Positions 46,801-51,194 of a DNA stretch of 64,000 nucleotides are shown in pieces. The DNA is from Fragum whitleyi (lineage: Eukaryota > Mollusca > Bivalvia > Cardiida > Cardiidae). Position numbers and translations under genes: made by a program. The stretch is taken from positions 3,161,501 through 3,225,500 of the forward strand of contig OX411552.1 in NCBI GenBank assembly GCA_948146395.1, in the 5' to 3' direction. Within the stretch, counting starts at the first letter, position 1; the number at the start of each line of letters is the position of its first letter. The notes beneath the pieces are model-generated. The model was not told the DNA's origin. It did not search any database and saw only the letters and a list, made by a program, of their open reading frames with translations.

Positions 46801-48036
46801 TAGCTCCACTGGCCGAAGGCCAGCGAGCTATTGTCATGAAGAGGTGTGCGTGCGTGTGTGCATAAACTTTTCTTTATACATCTTCTCCTCCTAAACCAAT
46901 GGGTGGATTTTGACGAAACTTGGCCAGAATGTTCCTTGGGTGCCTCTCTTTCAAAGTTGTTCTATAAATTTGGATTGACCACCAAATATGGGCGTGGCAG
47001 GATGGGGCTTATTTTGACCCCAAAATCTCTGAACGTCATCTCCTCCTGAACCATTGGGCCGATTTCAATGAAACTTAACCAGAATAATCCTTGTGTGAAC
47101 CTCTTCTAAAGTTGTTCAAGAAATTTAGATAGACCCCCAAATATGGGGGTGGCAGGGTGGGGCTTATTTTGACCCCGAAATCTTTGAACGACATCTCCTG
47201 AAACATTGGGCCAATTTTAATGAAACTTTACTAGAATGTTCCTTGTGCCACCCTCTTCTAAAGTTGTTGAAGAAATTTGGATTGACACCTTAATATGGGC
47301 GTGGCAGGGCGGGGCTTATTTTGACCCCGAAAGTTTTGAATGACATCTCCTCCTGAAGCATTTGGCCGATTTCAATGAAATTTTACCAGAATGTTCCTTT
47401 GGGACCCTCTTTCTAAAGTTGTTCAAGAAATTTGGATTGGATGAGATCCACTGGATTAATAAAATTCAGGTGAGCAGTTTAGGGCCATTCTGGTCCTCTT
47501 GTTTCAAAGTGATATCTAAATAGTTTCTTCCTTGTAATTTTATATATTAGTTAAATAAGTTCATTCCTTCATAAGTCAGTTTCAACTTAGAAAAAGTTGG
47601 AATTCCTTCTGAATGCTGTTCACTTCCATTACCTTCTGTTTTCAATATCTCTCTTTCAAATCTTGAGATTTTTAAGCCAGTGGAGCGATACAGGCCCTCT
47701 TGGGCCTCTTGTATGAATCTAGAATAATCCATCTACCTTCCTGCGAAAGAATTTTTGAAATATGACCTATGGTTGATCTGTGCTCTTTTTCAAATGTTTA
47801 TTTTACAAAATTTCACAGATGGCCCCTTTTCTTGTGTTGGATCACATATCCTGAGATTAATTCTATACTATTGTCTATGATATTGGGCATCTCTTTACAT
47901 TAATCTATGTCATCTGTACACTTTCTCATGTTAGAAAAAGGCAATAAATCATTGGATAATGTGTATTTTCAGCCCCCTGTGGGAGATGGTTCAAGAGGGA
48001 ATTGATCTTAAAACCATCAAGTGGAGTCAACATTGA
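13320..48036 (+). CDS. NFS1: NFS1 mitochondrial cysteine desulfurase, complete gene of 13 coding exons (span)
   Basis: NFS1 is a pyridoxal-phosphate enzyme. It takes sulfur from cysteine and hands it as persulfide to the ISCU scaffold, in complex with ISD11, ACP and frataxin, for Fe-S cluster assembly. Exons: 13320-13434, 20193-20290, 21301-21417, 24664-24801, 38189-38287, 38596-38689, 39407-39541, 41630-41787, 42458-42563, 42931-43012, 44334-44417, 45682-45771, 47973-48036. All introns are GT..AG and all phases join, giving 1,380 nt and 459 residues (about 457 in mammals). Key residues: the TEHK histidine motif across exons 4/5, the PLP lysine K260 in [10 protein letters not shown] (exon 7), [14 protein letters not shown] substrate residues in exon 8, and the catalytic Cys383 in [14 protein letters not shown] across exons 10/11. 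An in-frame Met 19 codons upstream (13263) is an alternative start. About 33 kb of intron is mostly transposons, including a 9.8 kb LTR element in intron 4. Confidence 0.96.
13502..16945 (+). repeat. 1,389 bp unit repeated 2.5 times, no differences seen
   Basis: Units are 13502-14890, 14891-16279 and the partial 16280-16945. No differences were seen by eye, and even a run of 13 G has the same length in both full units. Each unit is a module of about 665 bp with imperfect inverted ends (CAGATTGTAGTTT near the start, AAACTACAATCTG near the end) followed by a spacer of about 724 bp. The array ends exactly where the third module ends. It lies in NFS1 intron 1, 67 bp after exon 1. Small open frames in it repeat with the unit and look non-coding. 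Confidence 0.92.
17082..18100. mobile_element. hAT-type non-autonomous DNA transposon, 1,019 bp
   Basis: Ends are TAGGGCTCC and GGAGCCCTA, with further inverted similarity inward. They are flanked by a perfect 8 bp duplication CTAGCCGT at 17074-17081 and 18101-18108. An 8 bp duplication with a TAGGG-type end is the hAT signature. No transposase frame is present; the ends hold ATCGATA-rich repeats. Confidence 0.88.
18410..19710 (+). repeat. Tandem array of about 235 bp units, interrupted
   Basis: Roughly three units share the landmarks AGTTTAGCCCC, GGAGTATAATATAG, GAAAGAAC and AATGGGGCTTGG-like text. Unit boundaries are near 18410, 18630, 19535 and 19710. The second unit is cut by the element at 18688-19363. 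Confidence 0.7.
18688..19363. mobile_element. 676 bp inverted-repeat DNA element inserted in the tandem array
   Basis: Perfect 13 bp ends CAGGGGTTGAAAT and ATTTCAACCCCTG. The flanks AATAGC and AGCATTGC continue the array sequence found intact in neighbour units, so the insertion is clear. AGC may be the duplicated target, but a longer duplication is not visible. No transposase frame. Confidence 0.75.
19853..20100 (+). mobile_element. HINE-like element, head and first unit
   Basis: TTTTTAGCTCCACTGGCAG, GTCCATCGTGCATCC and one body unit close to the 46.8 kb element. The 3' tail was not found before NFS1 exon 2. Confidence 0.55.
20193..20290 (+). CDS. NFS1: NFS1 exon 2
   Basis: Starts after TTACAG and ends before GTGAGT. 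Encodes the start of the mature enzyme, ending [13 protein letters not shown], which is the conserved first strand of the class V aminotransferase fold. Confidence 0.95.
21000..21095. repeat. Core hairpin of the 229 bp MITE family, isolated
   Basis: AAGAAGAAATTGCTTGtcaaAAGCAATTTCTTCTT plus flanking CATACTGTTTCTTTACTATTC. The terminal parts are lost. Confidence 0.5.
21301..21417 (+). CDS. NFS1: NFS1 exon 3
   Basis: 39 codons in phase 0, from [11 protein letters not shown] through [15 protein letters not shown] to EKARK. Acceptor TTTCAG, donor GTAGGT. A tRNA-derived SINE begins within a few tens of bases of this donor. Confidence 0.96.
21440..21610 (+). repeat. tRNA-derived SINE next to NFS1 exon 3
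   Basis: An A box-like GGTAGAGCGTCGGC near 21453 and a B box CAAGTTCGATTCCTGG near 21485 are correctly ordered and spaced for a tRNA-like promoter. The element starts within about 30 bases of the exon 3 donor and is in the same orientation as NFS1. Confidence 0.65.
21611..21990. repeat. Dispersed repeat with CATTTGCAT-type ends, copy 1
   Basis: GGTGTTATTACACTAGTGGAGT, ATGCAAATGAGC and TTTTTATCTGTTTATAGATG. All recur inverted at 39700-40100. Confidence 0.5.
22142..22605 (+). mobile_element. HINE-like element with GGTCAAGGTCAT body
   Basis: Starts TTTTTTATGCCCTTGCACC, has CTGTCTGTCTGTCTG, two to three units rich in TCAAGGTCATCTG, and ends with the stem-loop GTGTTTcacAAACAC followed by ATCTTGTTTT. 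Confidence 0.65.
22686..24499 (+). mobile_element. HINE/pearl-like element with GGTGCGGAGCACC body
   Basis: Head TTTTTAGCTCACCTGAGC with a GAGCACaacGTGCTC hairpin, a GTCCGGCGTCCGTC tract, about seven body units of 150-190 bp marked by CACCAGGTGCGGAGCACCAG and CTTCTTCTTCTGAA, then GGTGAGCGC, the loop GGGGCCaactGCCC and TCTTGTTT. Confidence 0.75.
24664..24801 (+). CDS. NFS1: NFS1 exon 4
   Basis: 46 codons in phase 0, containing [18 protein letters not shown], the conserved segment that contacts the PLP phosphate. Acceptor ATTCAG, donor GTGAGT. Confidence 0.96.
24823..24895. repeat. Palindromic MITE, GGCTCAGCGCAAAAC family
   Basis: GGCTCAGGGCAAAACAGTTG and TATAGGCAGTTACAAC form a near-complete hairpin. 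Related copies are at 57230, 57528, 58970 and the window end. Confidence 0.65.
25405..26674 (+). mobile_element. HINE/pearl-like element with GACAGCTTTCATATTT body
   Basis: Head TTTTTAGCTCACCTGAGC with a hairpin around GAGCACGAAGTGCTC, a CGTCCGTCGTGCGTCGTCC tract, five body units of about 175 bp, subterminal CAGGTGAGCGATC, stem-loop GGACCAtctTGGTCC and TCTTGTT. Confidence 0.78.
27036..27883 (+). mobile_element. HINE-like element, left part, split by the LTR retrotransposon
   Basis: Head TTTTTAGCTCCACTGGCTG, a GTCCGTCGTGCGTCCGTCCG tract, and four to five units of about 165 bp marked by CTATATGTTATATAGTGG and GATCAGATGAAAAATATG. The last unit stops at the LTR and resumes at 37731. Confidence 0.75.
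27884..28928 (-). repeat. 3' LTR of the Ty3/gypsy element (long form, about 1,045 bp)
   Basis: Same TGTAGTAGGGG start in element direction; the far end reads CCTGTTATACA, giving the usual TGTA...TACA inverted ends. It contains a block near 28090-28430 that is absent from the 5' LTR. Confidence 0.88.
28929..29230 (-). other. Retrotransposon 3' non-coding stretch and candidate polypurine tract
   Basis: About 300 bp between the pol stop and the 3' LTR. In element direction the LTR is preceded by CCCGGGAAGGA, a short purine-rich run that could be the plus-strand primer. Confidence 0.45.
29231..33409 (-). CDS. pol: Retrotransposon pol: protease C-terminus, reverse transcriptase, RNase H, integrase, acidic tail
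   Basis: 1,392 residues read from the first Met, although the true start lies upstream by frameshift. ILGTNVL at 41-47 is the protease C-terminal motif. RT spans about 255-460 with the catalytic YLDD at 411-414. RNase H spans about 560-685 (HTDAS at 567, TDNNP at 635, DADAMSR at 677). Integrase has an HHCC zinc finger (H823, H828, C858, C861), a D889-D948-E984 triad with D,D(35)E spacing, and a GPY/F-like module near 1100-1160. There is no chromodomain. The last 180 residues are very acidic (1200-1310), then a basic [13 protein letters not shown] motif. The 4.2 kb frame has no internal stop, so decay is slight apart from the break in the protease. Confidence 0.95.
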   Translation of the reverse strand: MYSGYIEADLSVLNGIPESSTIPCLLLVTPDTHYSATTPVILGTNVLGVLLNECQSNFGPQFLQCASLHTPWYLAFRCMVLRDRELRKNGNTIAVIKSAEPGKIVLGPNETKTIRGYTDKEINCQDTTALIHETKGSTLPECVDITPAVINYQYGRTKEIDVTISNVTLNSVVISPKALLCELQPVQIEDVNREQDSTLHEEILGQIRIDTNEKLTPDQLRDINTLLRKHIDIFSTGEADIGFCDKIKHRIDLTDDIPFKQSPRRIPPAMIAEVRQHIEQLLSTGIIRKSKSPWSSNIVLVRKKNGKLRLCVDFRMLNKRSVKDAYALPKIEEIFDVLQGSRFFSTIDMKSGYHQVEVEEIHKERTAFSVANLGFFEYVKMPFGLTNAPATYQRLMEECLGDYNMTICVIYLDDLIIFSDTFEEHLRRLDLVMTRLKECNLKLSPEKCFFIQDKVPFLGNIVSEAGIETDPSKIDRIKNWPTPSDADELRSFLAFCGYYRRFIKDFSKISRPLADLLPPTSTKKGSRNTKRWIWTENEQQVFEQLKEILVNPPILAYPDFTKPFELHTDASGKGLGAVLYQSDGKLKRVIAYASRALNKAEKNYSAYKLEFLALKWAVTEKFSDYLAINHFLVLTDNNPLTYVLTSAKLDATGQRWASALGEYNFDIQYRSGLNNVDADAMSRYPHEKLQEQTNDARVEVKNDIVKAICSNTESEPLIETICSNINIIEITEDKGQPMAQIEMREIRRQQRQDKMIDRWRIAVIDKRVPTTNLTKEDFAMKRQFNHFVIKRGILYRKVNDEGETIEQLVLPKCYRDEVLRGLHNEVGHPGRDRTLNLLRERFFWPGMAKDAEDLVEHCDRCVRRKCGADIRAPLVNVHTSYPLELVCMDFLTLEPAKGGIGNILVITDHFTKFAMAIPTKNQTAKTTADAFYNHFILHYGIPTRIHSDQGANFESSIIKELCQLTNMEKSRTSIYHPQGNAGPERFNRTLLGMLGTLNNDQKSDWKKYVNPLVYAYNCTPQSSTKHSPFEIMFGRKPKLPIDSMFEQVTENMNRTTKECIEDLQERMETTRKIVSKHLDAAKERQKAEYDRKAKAAKFEKGERVLVKILAFEGKHKIQDRFEEEVYVVIEQPNERIPVYRVKSESSDTVKTLHRNHLFPIGDRKMEKPVPKKRQSLVKKQDDVATEEKDEKKHEEKKGFETVVDDDDSSDESDEESRLGFVKNTIPHGDAHESEKKNTDGRRVRIRVGDEDENDDVEGDSSQSNQENEEEDEENDEDEEIGEAAGNDAQHEGPEEDPPEESDNAQNQTERTDVEEPRESRRGEDRIKPPTPVRRRSQRERKTPKWFDSYQMNQMVAKPHDSRLKALSVIASSGILDQIDRSVAYSILDSIMK
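33370..33663 (-). CDS. pro: Retrotransposon aspartic protease, N-terminal part (gag -1 frame)
   Basis: This frame is open from the gag slippery site, about 95 codons to a stop at 33370. It carries [13 protein letters not shown], the catalytic DTG(S) motif of retropepsins, and [14 protein letters not shown], the flap region. It has no good start codon where one would be needed (the first Met is at 33579), so entry by frameshift from gag is the simplest reading. The C-terminal half of the domain, with ILGTNVL, is in another frame, so as it stands this is a truncated protease. Confidence 0.8.
   Translation of the reverse strand, partial: PKLVCASVAGSNLGTFNKDPKLIGTTNEVMIKLESCDTKALVDTGSCISTVAESFYRNKLADLELKALDSFIRVECADGQQLPLLCIVDTLKRTCQF
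33654..34802 (-). CDS. gag: Retrotransposon gag polyprotein with two CCHC zinc knuckles
   Basis: 382 residues. The centre (about 60-250) matches the layout of a retrotransposon gag capsid: [13 protein letters not shown], then [18 protein letters not shown], then the [19 protein letters not shown] segment typical of gag linkers. A Gln/Arg/Gly-rich stretch (290-340, with [17 protein letters not shown]) precedes two C-x2-C-x4-H-x4-C knuckles at 346-359 and 367-380, which bind RNA during packaging. The frame ends two residues after the second knuckle, at a TAG directly behind a CCCAAAC heptamer. MDSEDEK, six codons in, is an alternative start. Confidence 0.93.
   Translation of the reverse strand: MYSIIMDSEDEKLNMASGGSDTGFGGISYQDRKLLDAFHKLHLSPHVESPEDLIGFLSNFGKLLSEHEPPKQTVPHQFPKLSTFYGDGSKTDTSWETFSFEIKSLQTENVFNPEQILLGIRRAVKGNAADILRRLGPGVSLDAVLNKFESTFGNIATKESILKQFYSCQQQPKENISTYATRLEEIYSQAVSLKALPADDAILQRVLYHGLLPEFKHMAAYKNDVIDDYDKFKIELRKIEADLQSSNMTHSHASVPVEKKSTEMGEVKELLQKLHERIDRIEQQQDDIRKGHSSNSWNEKGQNNSNRGGFNNRGRGDNSRGRGQRSRDEQRKDQRPLASQNFVPTCYGCQGKGHKIKDCPSIRQRECYNCQGLGHIAKHCPN
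33657..33663 (-). promoter_or_regulatory. -1 ribosomal frameshift slippery site at the gag stop
   Basis: In the gag frame the mRNA reads C CCA AAC then TAG. This fits X XXY YYZ with X=C, Y=A, Z=C. A -1 slip moves reading exactly into the frame that holds the protease DTGS motif. No downstream pseudoknot was worked out. Confidence 0.75.
34803..37050 (-). other. Long 5' leader of the retrotransposon with CCAATCA and GGGAACCA clusters
   Basis: 2.2 kb between the 5' LTR and gag without a long open frame. Read on the plus strand, 36060-36600 has nine CCAATCA motifs, eight GGGAACCA motifs (36184-36476) and one perfect TGACGTCA (36483). The half nearer gag is AT-rich with nothing recognised. A canonical TGG-initial primer binding site was not seen next to the LTR. 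Confidence 0.7.
37051..37730 (-). repeat. 5' LTR of the Ty3/gypsy element (short form, about 680 bp)
   Basis: Begins TGTAGTAGGGGTC in element direction. Positions 37242-37730 match 28441-28928 of the other LTR with one T indel visible by eye. The remaining 190 bp is strongly diverged and lacks about 360 bp present in the partner. Confidence 0.88.
37731..37815 (+). mobile_element. HINE-like element, right remnant after the LTR retrotransposon
   Basis: Begins ATTGGATGAAAAATATG and continues through CTCTATATGTTATAATAGTGG, matching the units at 27.2-27.9 kb. No stem-loop tail was found, so the 3' end is lost or degraded. Confidence 0.7.
38189..38287 (+). CDS. NFS1: NFS1 exon 5
   Basis: 33 codons in phase 0, starting [13 protein letters not shown]. 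It contains the active-site His that stacks on PLP. Acceptor TTTCAG, donor GTTTGT (less usual but valid). It lies 13.4 kb from exon 4, after the LTR retrotransposon. Confidence 0.95.
38596..38689 (+). CDS. NFS1: NFS1 exon 6
   Basis: Encodes [20 protein letters not shown] and [12 protein letters not shown], with the last Gly codon split. Acceptor TTCAG, donor GTATGT. Confidence 0.95.
38805..39101 (+). mobile_element. Short HINE-like element (GCTCGGCTGTTTTCGGAG family)
   Basis: Head TTTTTAGCTCGGCTG with subterminal CAGCCGAGC at the far end, a GTCGTTGTCGTCGTTGTCG tract, no tandem body, stem-loop GCACCcgtaggcGGTGC and TCTTGTT. A degenerate relative lies at 53301-53575. Confidence 0.7.
39407..39541 (+). 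CDS. NFS1: NFS1 exon 7 (PLP lysine)
   Basis: Encodes [14 protein letters not shown] and [10 protein letters not shown]. Asp and Gln of TDAAQ contact the cofactor and the Lys of SGHK (K260) forms the Schiff base. Acceptor TTACAG, donor GTATGA. Confidence 0.96.
39700..40100. repeat. Dispersed repeat with CATTTGCAT-type ends, inverted copy
   Basis: TCTATAAACAGATAAAAACG, GAGCTCATTTGCATAG, TTCCACTTGTGTAATAACACC. It matches 21611-21990 in reverse; the two copies lie in NFS1 introns 3 and 7. Confidence 0.5.
40126..40290. repeat. MITE with AAGACCGTTTAAAACAGTCTT core
   Basis: Shares the AAACAGTCTTCAATT core and the CCTGGCTACTTATTTGC flank with the minus-sense copy at 8935-9085. It is in NFS1 intron 7. 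Confidence 0.5.
40939..41085. repeat. TTAA-flanked MITE (CCCTTTCCTG family), 5'-inverted partial copy
   Basis: TTAACTTTCCTGTTTTAC, then GGACCTGTCC and GCAGACGAAAATTTAAAGTG, ending in half of the AAGAAGAAATTGCTTG hairpin. Confidence 0.55.
41630..41787 (+). CDS. NFS1: NFS1 exon 8
   Basis: Encodes [29 protein letters not shown] and the helix ending QEME. The Arg of RSGT binds the substrate carboxylate in this family. Acceptor TATCAG, donor GTGAGT. Confidence 0.96.
41940..42048. mobile_element. TTAA-flanked MITE, CCCTTGTCATGCTGAA family, 109 bp
   Basis: TTAA, CCCTTGTCATGCTGAA ... TTCAGCATGACAAGGG, TTAA; 16 bp perfect inverted ends with perfect TTAA duplication. It is in NFS1 intron 8. Confidence 0.75.
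42458..42563 (+). CDS. NFS1: NFS1 exon 9
   Basis: Encodes [20 protein letters not shown] through NGDPEKTYP. It matches the small-domain helix of the enzyme. Acceptor TTTCAG, donor GTACTT. Confidence 0.94.
42931..43012 (+). CDS. NFS1: NFS1 exon 10
   Basis: Encodes [20 protein letters not shown] and VALSSG, ending in the first two bases of the Ser codon before the catalytic loop. Acceptor TTACAG, donor GTGAGT. Confidence 0.95.
43302..43492. repeat. MITE, AGCTACAGATAGAGG family, copy 2
   Basis: CAGAGCTACAGATGGGGTAT at the left and CCTCTTATCTGTACCTCTG at the right form inverted ends. It lies in NFS1 intron 10. Confidence 0.6.
43614..43863. mobile_element. TTAA-flanked MITE, CCCTTGTCATGCTGAA family, 250 bp
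   Basis: TTAACCCTTGTGATGCTGAT ... TTCTGCATGACAAGGGTAA. It is longer inside than the 41.9 kb copy. It is in NFS1 intron 10. Confidence 0.65.
44334..44417 (+). CDS. NFS1: NFS1 exon 11 (catalytic cysteine)
   Basis: Opens with the Ala-Cys-Thr of the mobile catalytic loop (Cys383 here, Cys381 in the human protein), then [14 protein letters not shown] and EDLAHSSIR. Acceptor TTACAG, donor GTAAAT. Confidence 0.96.
44897..45140. repeat. Palindromic MITE, GGTAGTGGACC family (one copy plus fragment)
   Basis: Central stem TTTCCTAATGAaaaTCATTAGGAAA. Outer ends are GTTAGTGGACCCGAAATAG and CAACCCTCTACC. A fragment, GGTAGAGGACCCATTATAG, sits just upstream. Confidence 0.65.
45682..45771 (+). CDS. NFS1: NFS1 exon 12
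   Basis: Encodes [19 protein letters not shown] and the following helix to RDM. Acceptor TTTCAG, donor GTGAGA. Confidence 0.95.
46797..47504 (+). mobile_element. HINE/pearl-like element with GGGGCTTATTTTGACCCC body
   Basis: Head TTTTTAGCTCCACTGGCCG with a GGCCGAAGGCC palindrome, three to four units of about 150 bp, subterminal CAGGTGAGCAG, stem-loop GGGCCAttcTGGTCC (one G-T pair) and TCTTGTTT. Confidence 0.75.
47676..47712 (+). mobile_element. Isolated HINE-like tail
   Basis: GTGGAGCGATACA, then the stem-loop AGGCCCtctTGGGCCT and TCTTGTA. Only the 3' end of an element is visible. Confidence 0.5.
47973..48036 (+). CDS. NFS1: NFS1 exon 13, C-terminus and stop
   Basis: Encodes [20 protein letters not shown] plus a final His, then TGA at 48034-48036. 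This is almost the same as the C-terminus of animal NFS1, where the tail contacts the scaffold protein. Acceptor TTTCAG. Confidence 0.97.
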
Positions 48037-49196
48037 GGTAGAAACAACACAAAGATTTGTTGGACACTGGTGTTTGTTCACATCCGTTATGTTTACAGAG
48101 ATCCTGTGTCAGTCAGAACTGTCAACTTGTGGCATTTTACTTAAATTCCCGAAGGTTTTGGACACCCATAAGTCAATTAACTATTTCTAAGGTTCTTGGT
48201 GGAATCTTAACTTGAATCATGTTAATTAATGCCTCTAAATTAGACTTAGTGAAATACAAACATTGCACATTCTGATCAAACTCATCCTTTATGGAATATT
48301 TTTATCTTGTTCTACAATGGTTGTGAGATCTGTCTGTATTTGGGGCCAAATGGAGTAGTCATGAATTAATCAGTTTGAATTGAGCATGTGTGTGTGATAT
48401 TGCCAACAATTTAAAATGTGAATGAGGTGCAAACATTGAGCATCCTATATGGACACATGCAATTATTAGGTTGTGTTACTACTTAAAGAAACTTTAAGAA
48501 CTCATCTATGTACAGAGTGCATAGAGAAGGATCTGGTCAGACTGTGCGTATGCACAGGCTGGCTTGAATCTTTGCTTGGGGCACATTTGAAATTGTTGGA
48601 AATGCCACATACAGGCTGAATTTTGTAAGAAATAAAAGATGTTGAACCTTTAGCACAAAAGCCTACCATTTGACAAACTGAAAAAGGTGGTATGTAACAA
48701 AATAAACTCAGAAAAGGAGAAATTGTATGTAAAAAGAAATAAAATGCTTTTTCCATATAATTTTTTACAATACTTTTTTTTCCCGTTTGAATAATGAAGT
48801 GCAACGTCTTTAAATATAGACATGTCTAAATCTTTGATATCTAGTGACAGCTTTAATAGAAATCTTTGCCAAAATCTTGAGTATATGAAATAGCTTCCAA
48901 TATATATGCATGTTTTCATTTTGTTTAAACTTGCATTTGATACATTTAATTACTTTGTGTCTTCAATATCCGTGAAATTATTAAAGACTTTATAAATTTC
49001 ATAATTAAACTTCTTTTTCTAATCATGATTAAAAAAATCAGGGGGGGGGGGGGGGGGGGCAGTGAAAACCTATTGTAAGAGTTTTTATATTTAAAGACAC
49101 TTACAATAGATTTGGGCTAACCCCTAGACTTACTGTTACTACCAAAGATTCTCTAAGTATAAGAATTTTGAGTCCTTTATAAGTTGCTATCTGGTA
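48037..49196. other. NFS1 3' UTR and flank
   Basis: The 3' UTR starts after the stop. AATAAA occurs at 48631 and 48701, the nearest candidate poly(A) signals; neither can be confirmed. A run of about 20 G lies near 49040-49060. No other gene seen. Confidence 0.4.
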
Positions 49197-49198
49197 TA

Positions 49199-50321
49199 CC
49201 GTATTTCACCTTTTAGACGCGCCCTCCCTAATAAACGTGCTCCCCCATAAATACTATTCCCAGGCCCTTGACTATACGATCAACAACATCCAACCGTCCA
49301 CGGTCCGTGGTGAAAAATCCGGTCTCGAATTTAATTTCATTAGCTGCTACCCCACGACGTAATGTTCAATAGATTGTGGGTTAACTATCTTAAATTCCTA
49401 TCAGGGTAAGGCTGGTTGCGTCATTAAAAGATCTGTCAACATCTGAAAACTAGCGCGTCCAAAATCGCGCATTTTTCCGGAAGCGCGAAAGGTTAAAATT
49501 TAACACAAAACTTATTTCTCGTCATTCTTCATAGGTTACGTGCGAACAAAATCCCTTTCTTCACGTTGTTACGAAAATATTTCTGAAATCATTTTACCTT
49601 CTGCAAATATACAAAATATCCGAGTCAAATGATTAAATCCTAGTCACAATTCATACTGTTAAAATAGGAAAACCCCCGTAAAATCTGGTGTGTAACTTAT
49701 TTCAAAAGCGACGTCGCCGCTTGCAAGAATCTGGGGACTTCAAAGGGTGCCGACACGCGGTGACCCAGCTAGCTCCAGACGTGTTGTGTTTTCATAACAA
49801 AACACTTCCATTCCATGTACCGGGTGCATTTACACATCACAAAATTTTAGGATTTGATACAGGATTATTTATTTCATACGTGAATAGGTAATGATTTATT
49901 AGACCGCTTTGTTCATCGGTAGCGGAACATTGAATATTGCATCGTCTGGAACTTCCTATCTTGTACAAATAATAACAATAATAAGAATCTCGGCTTCTGC
50001 TAACACAATCACTTGCTTTTGAAAGCTGCAATTAATGGTCGAAGGTGACCGTATTTCGATAGATGACTTTAAATGACTGAATTACAATTCATTAGCTAAC
50101 GTTTAATTGTATTTTTCAAATTTATAGCCTTAATAGATAAATAGGAAAGCGTATTGGGTAGCGCACGTATTTCAGTCGATAATTACGAACATGTTAACAG
50201 TTTGCTTCTCTTAGGTACCAAAATACGGTTGTTTTTTTTAATTAATTAAAAGGGTCTAAAATAATAGCGCCCCCACGACGTTTTGCATCGCGCCCGGGCG
50301 CGTTTAATAGGAGAAATACGG
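49199..50321. mobile_element. TA-flanked DNA element, 1,123 bp, with CCGTATTTC ends
   Basis: CCGTATTTCaCCTtTTAgAC and the complement of TAATAGGAGAAATACGG form inverted ends, flanked by TA at 49197 and 50322. Terminal regions are GC-rich (ACGCGCCC) around an AT-rich interior without a transposase frame. A TA target fits Tc1/mariner-related or IS4EU-like families; which one is not resolved. Confidence 0.7.
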
Positions 50322-50379
50322 TAGCTGAAATTATTAAGTGATTTGAAGTTTTTTTGTTATATGTGTATATTTAGGTCAG

Positions 50380-50990
50380 TGTAAATTTATTGCAAGTGCC
50401 TACATATATAAACAACCTTACAATAGTTTTGCGCTGAGCCAATGATATCCAAATGTTACAATACTTTGTCTATGCACATTGGGAACATCACTCAGCCATT
50501 TCTGTAAACTGCAACAAACCTCGGATGTATAAGGCGGTTGGGTATGTAACAAAATTGTGCATGTTGTTAGGCAGAAACAGTGTAAGAAAAACTAGCATGG
50601 AAACAACCGGCGCTATCTTACGATTGATATTTGTTACAGTAAATAACGGCTAATGAAACATAATTTTTGAGAATGATTTGTTATTCTCAAAAATAAAGAT
50701 TTTTCAGCCGTTATGTAAGAATCTAAAGATATTTATAAAAGGATACGATGGTTTCTCGTCTGTGACTTAAATGAGTAGGGTTGGCTATGTCGAATGTTTT
50801 CACTCAAAGCTTTGAGGGCTAACGCCATTTTAACTGACGTCATCAAGTTTTTCTAAGGTTTTCCCATGATTTTGAGAAATAGTCTGTCTATGTACATCCA
50901 AGGTTGATCGTGAAATTGGCTCAGTGGTGTACCAAATGATATTAAAACACCTTACAATAGTTTTGCGCTGAGCCAATGATATCCAAGTGT
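50380..50990. other. Intergenic with half copies of the GGCTCAGCGCAAAAC MITE
   Basis: AACACCTTACAATAGTTTTG and GCGCTGAGCCAATGATATCC occur at about 50415 and 50946 with shared flanks, so a stretch was duplicated here. No gene. Confidence 0.5.
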
Positions 50991-51194
50991 TACAATACTT
51001 TGTCTATGCAGTGTCTAACTTGATGTAAAAGGACAGTAATGTGAGAATAAACTCTAACATATAAGTCACTTGTAGCTCATATTATGTGCATTGAATGTAA
51101 ATTTATATGTTTCTCTTTGTTATTGAAATCAGTCAAATAAATGAGTAAATATTGTGAAGAGTTCATTTTTGTCTAACAAAAAACTGAACAAGAC

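Noticed and set aside
48631..48706. NFS1 poly(A) site
   Set aside because: AATAAA is common in AT-rich DNA; without transcripts neither hit can be chosen, so it is only mentioned as a candidate.
49688..49891. 67-codon frame with an Arg run inside the TA-flanked element
   Set aside because: No domain and no neighbour frames; it looks like chance in a non-autonomous element.
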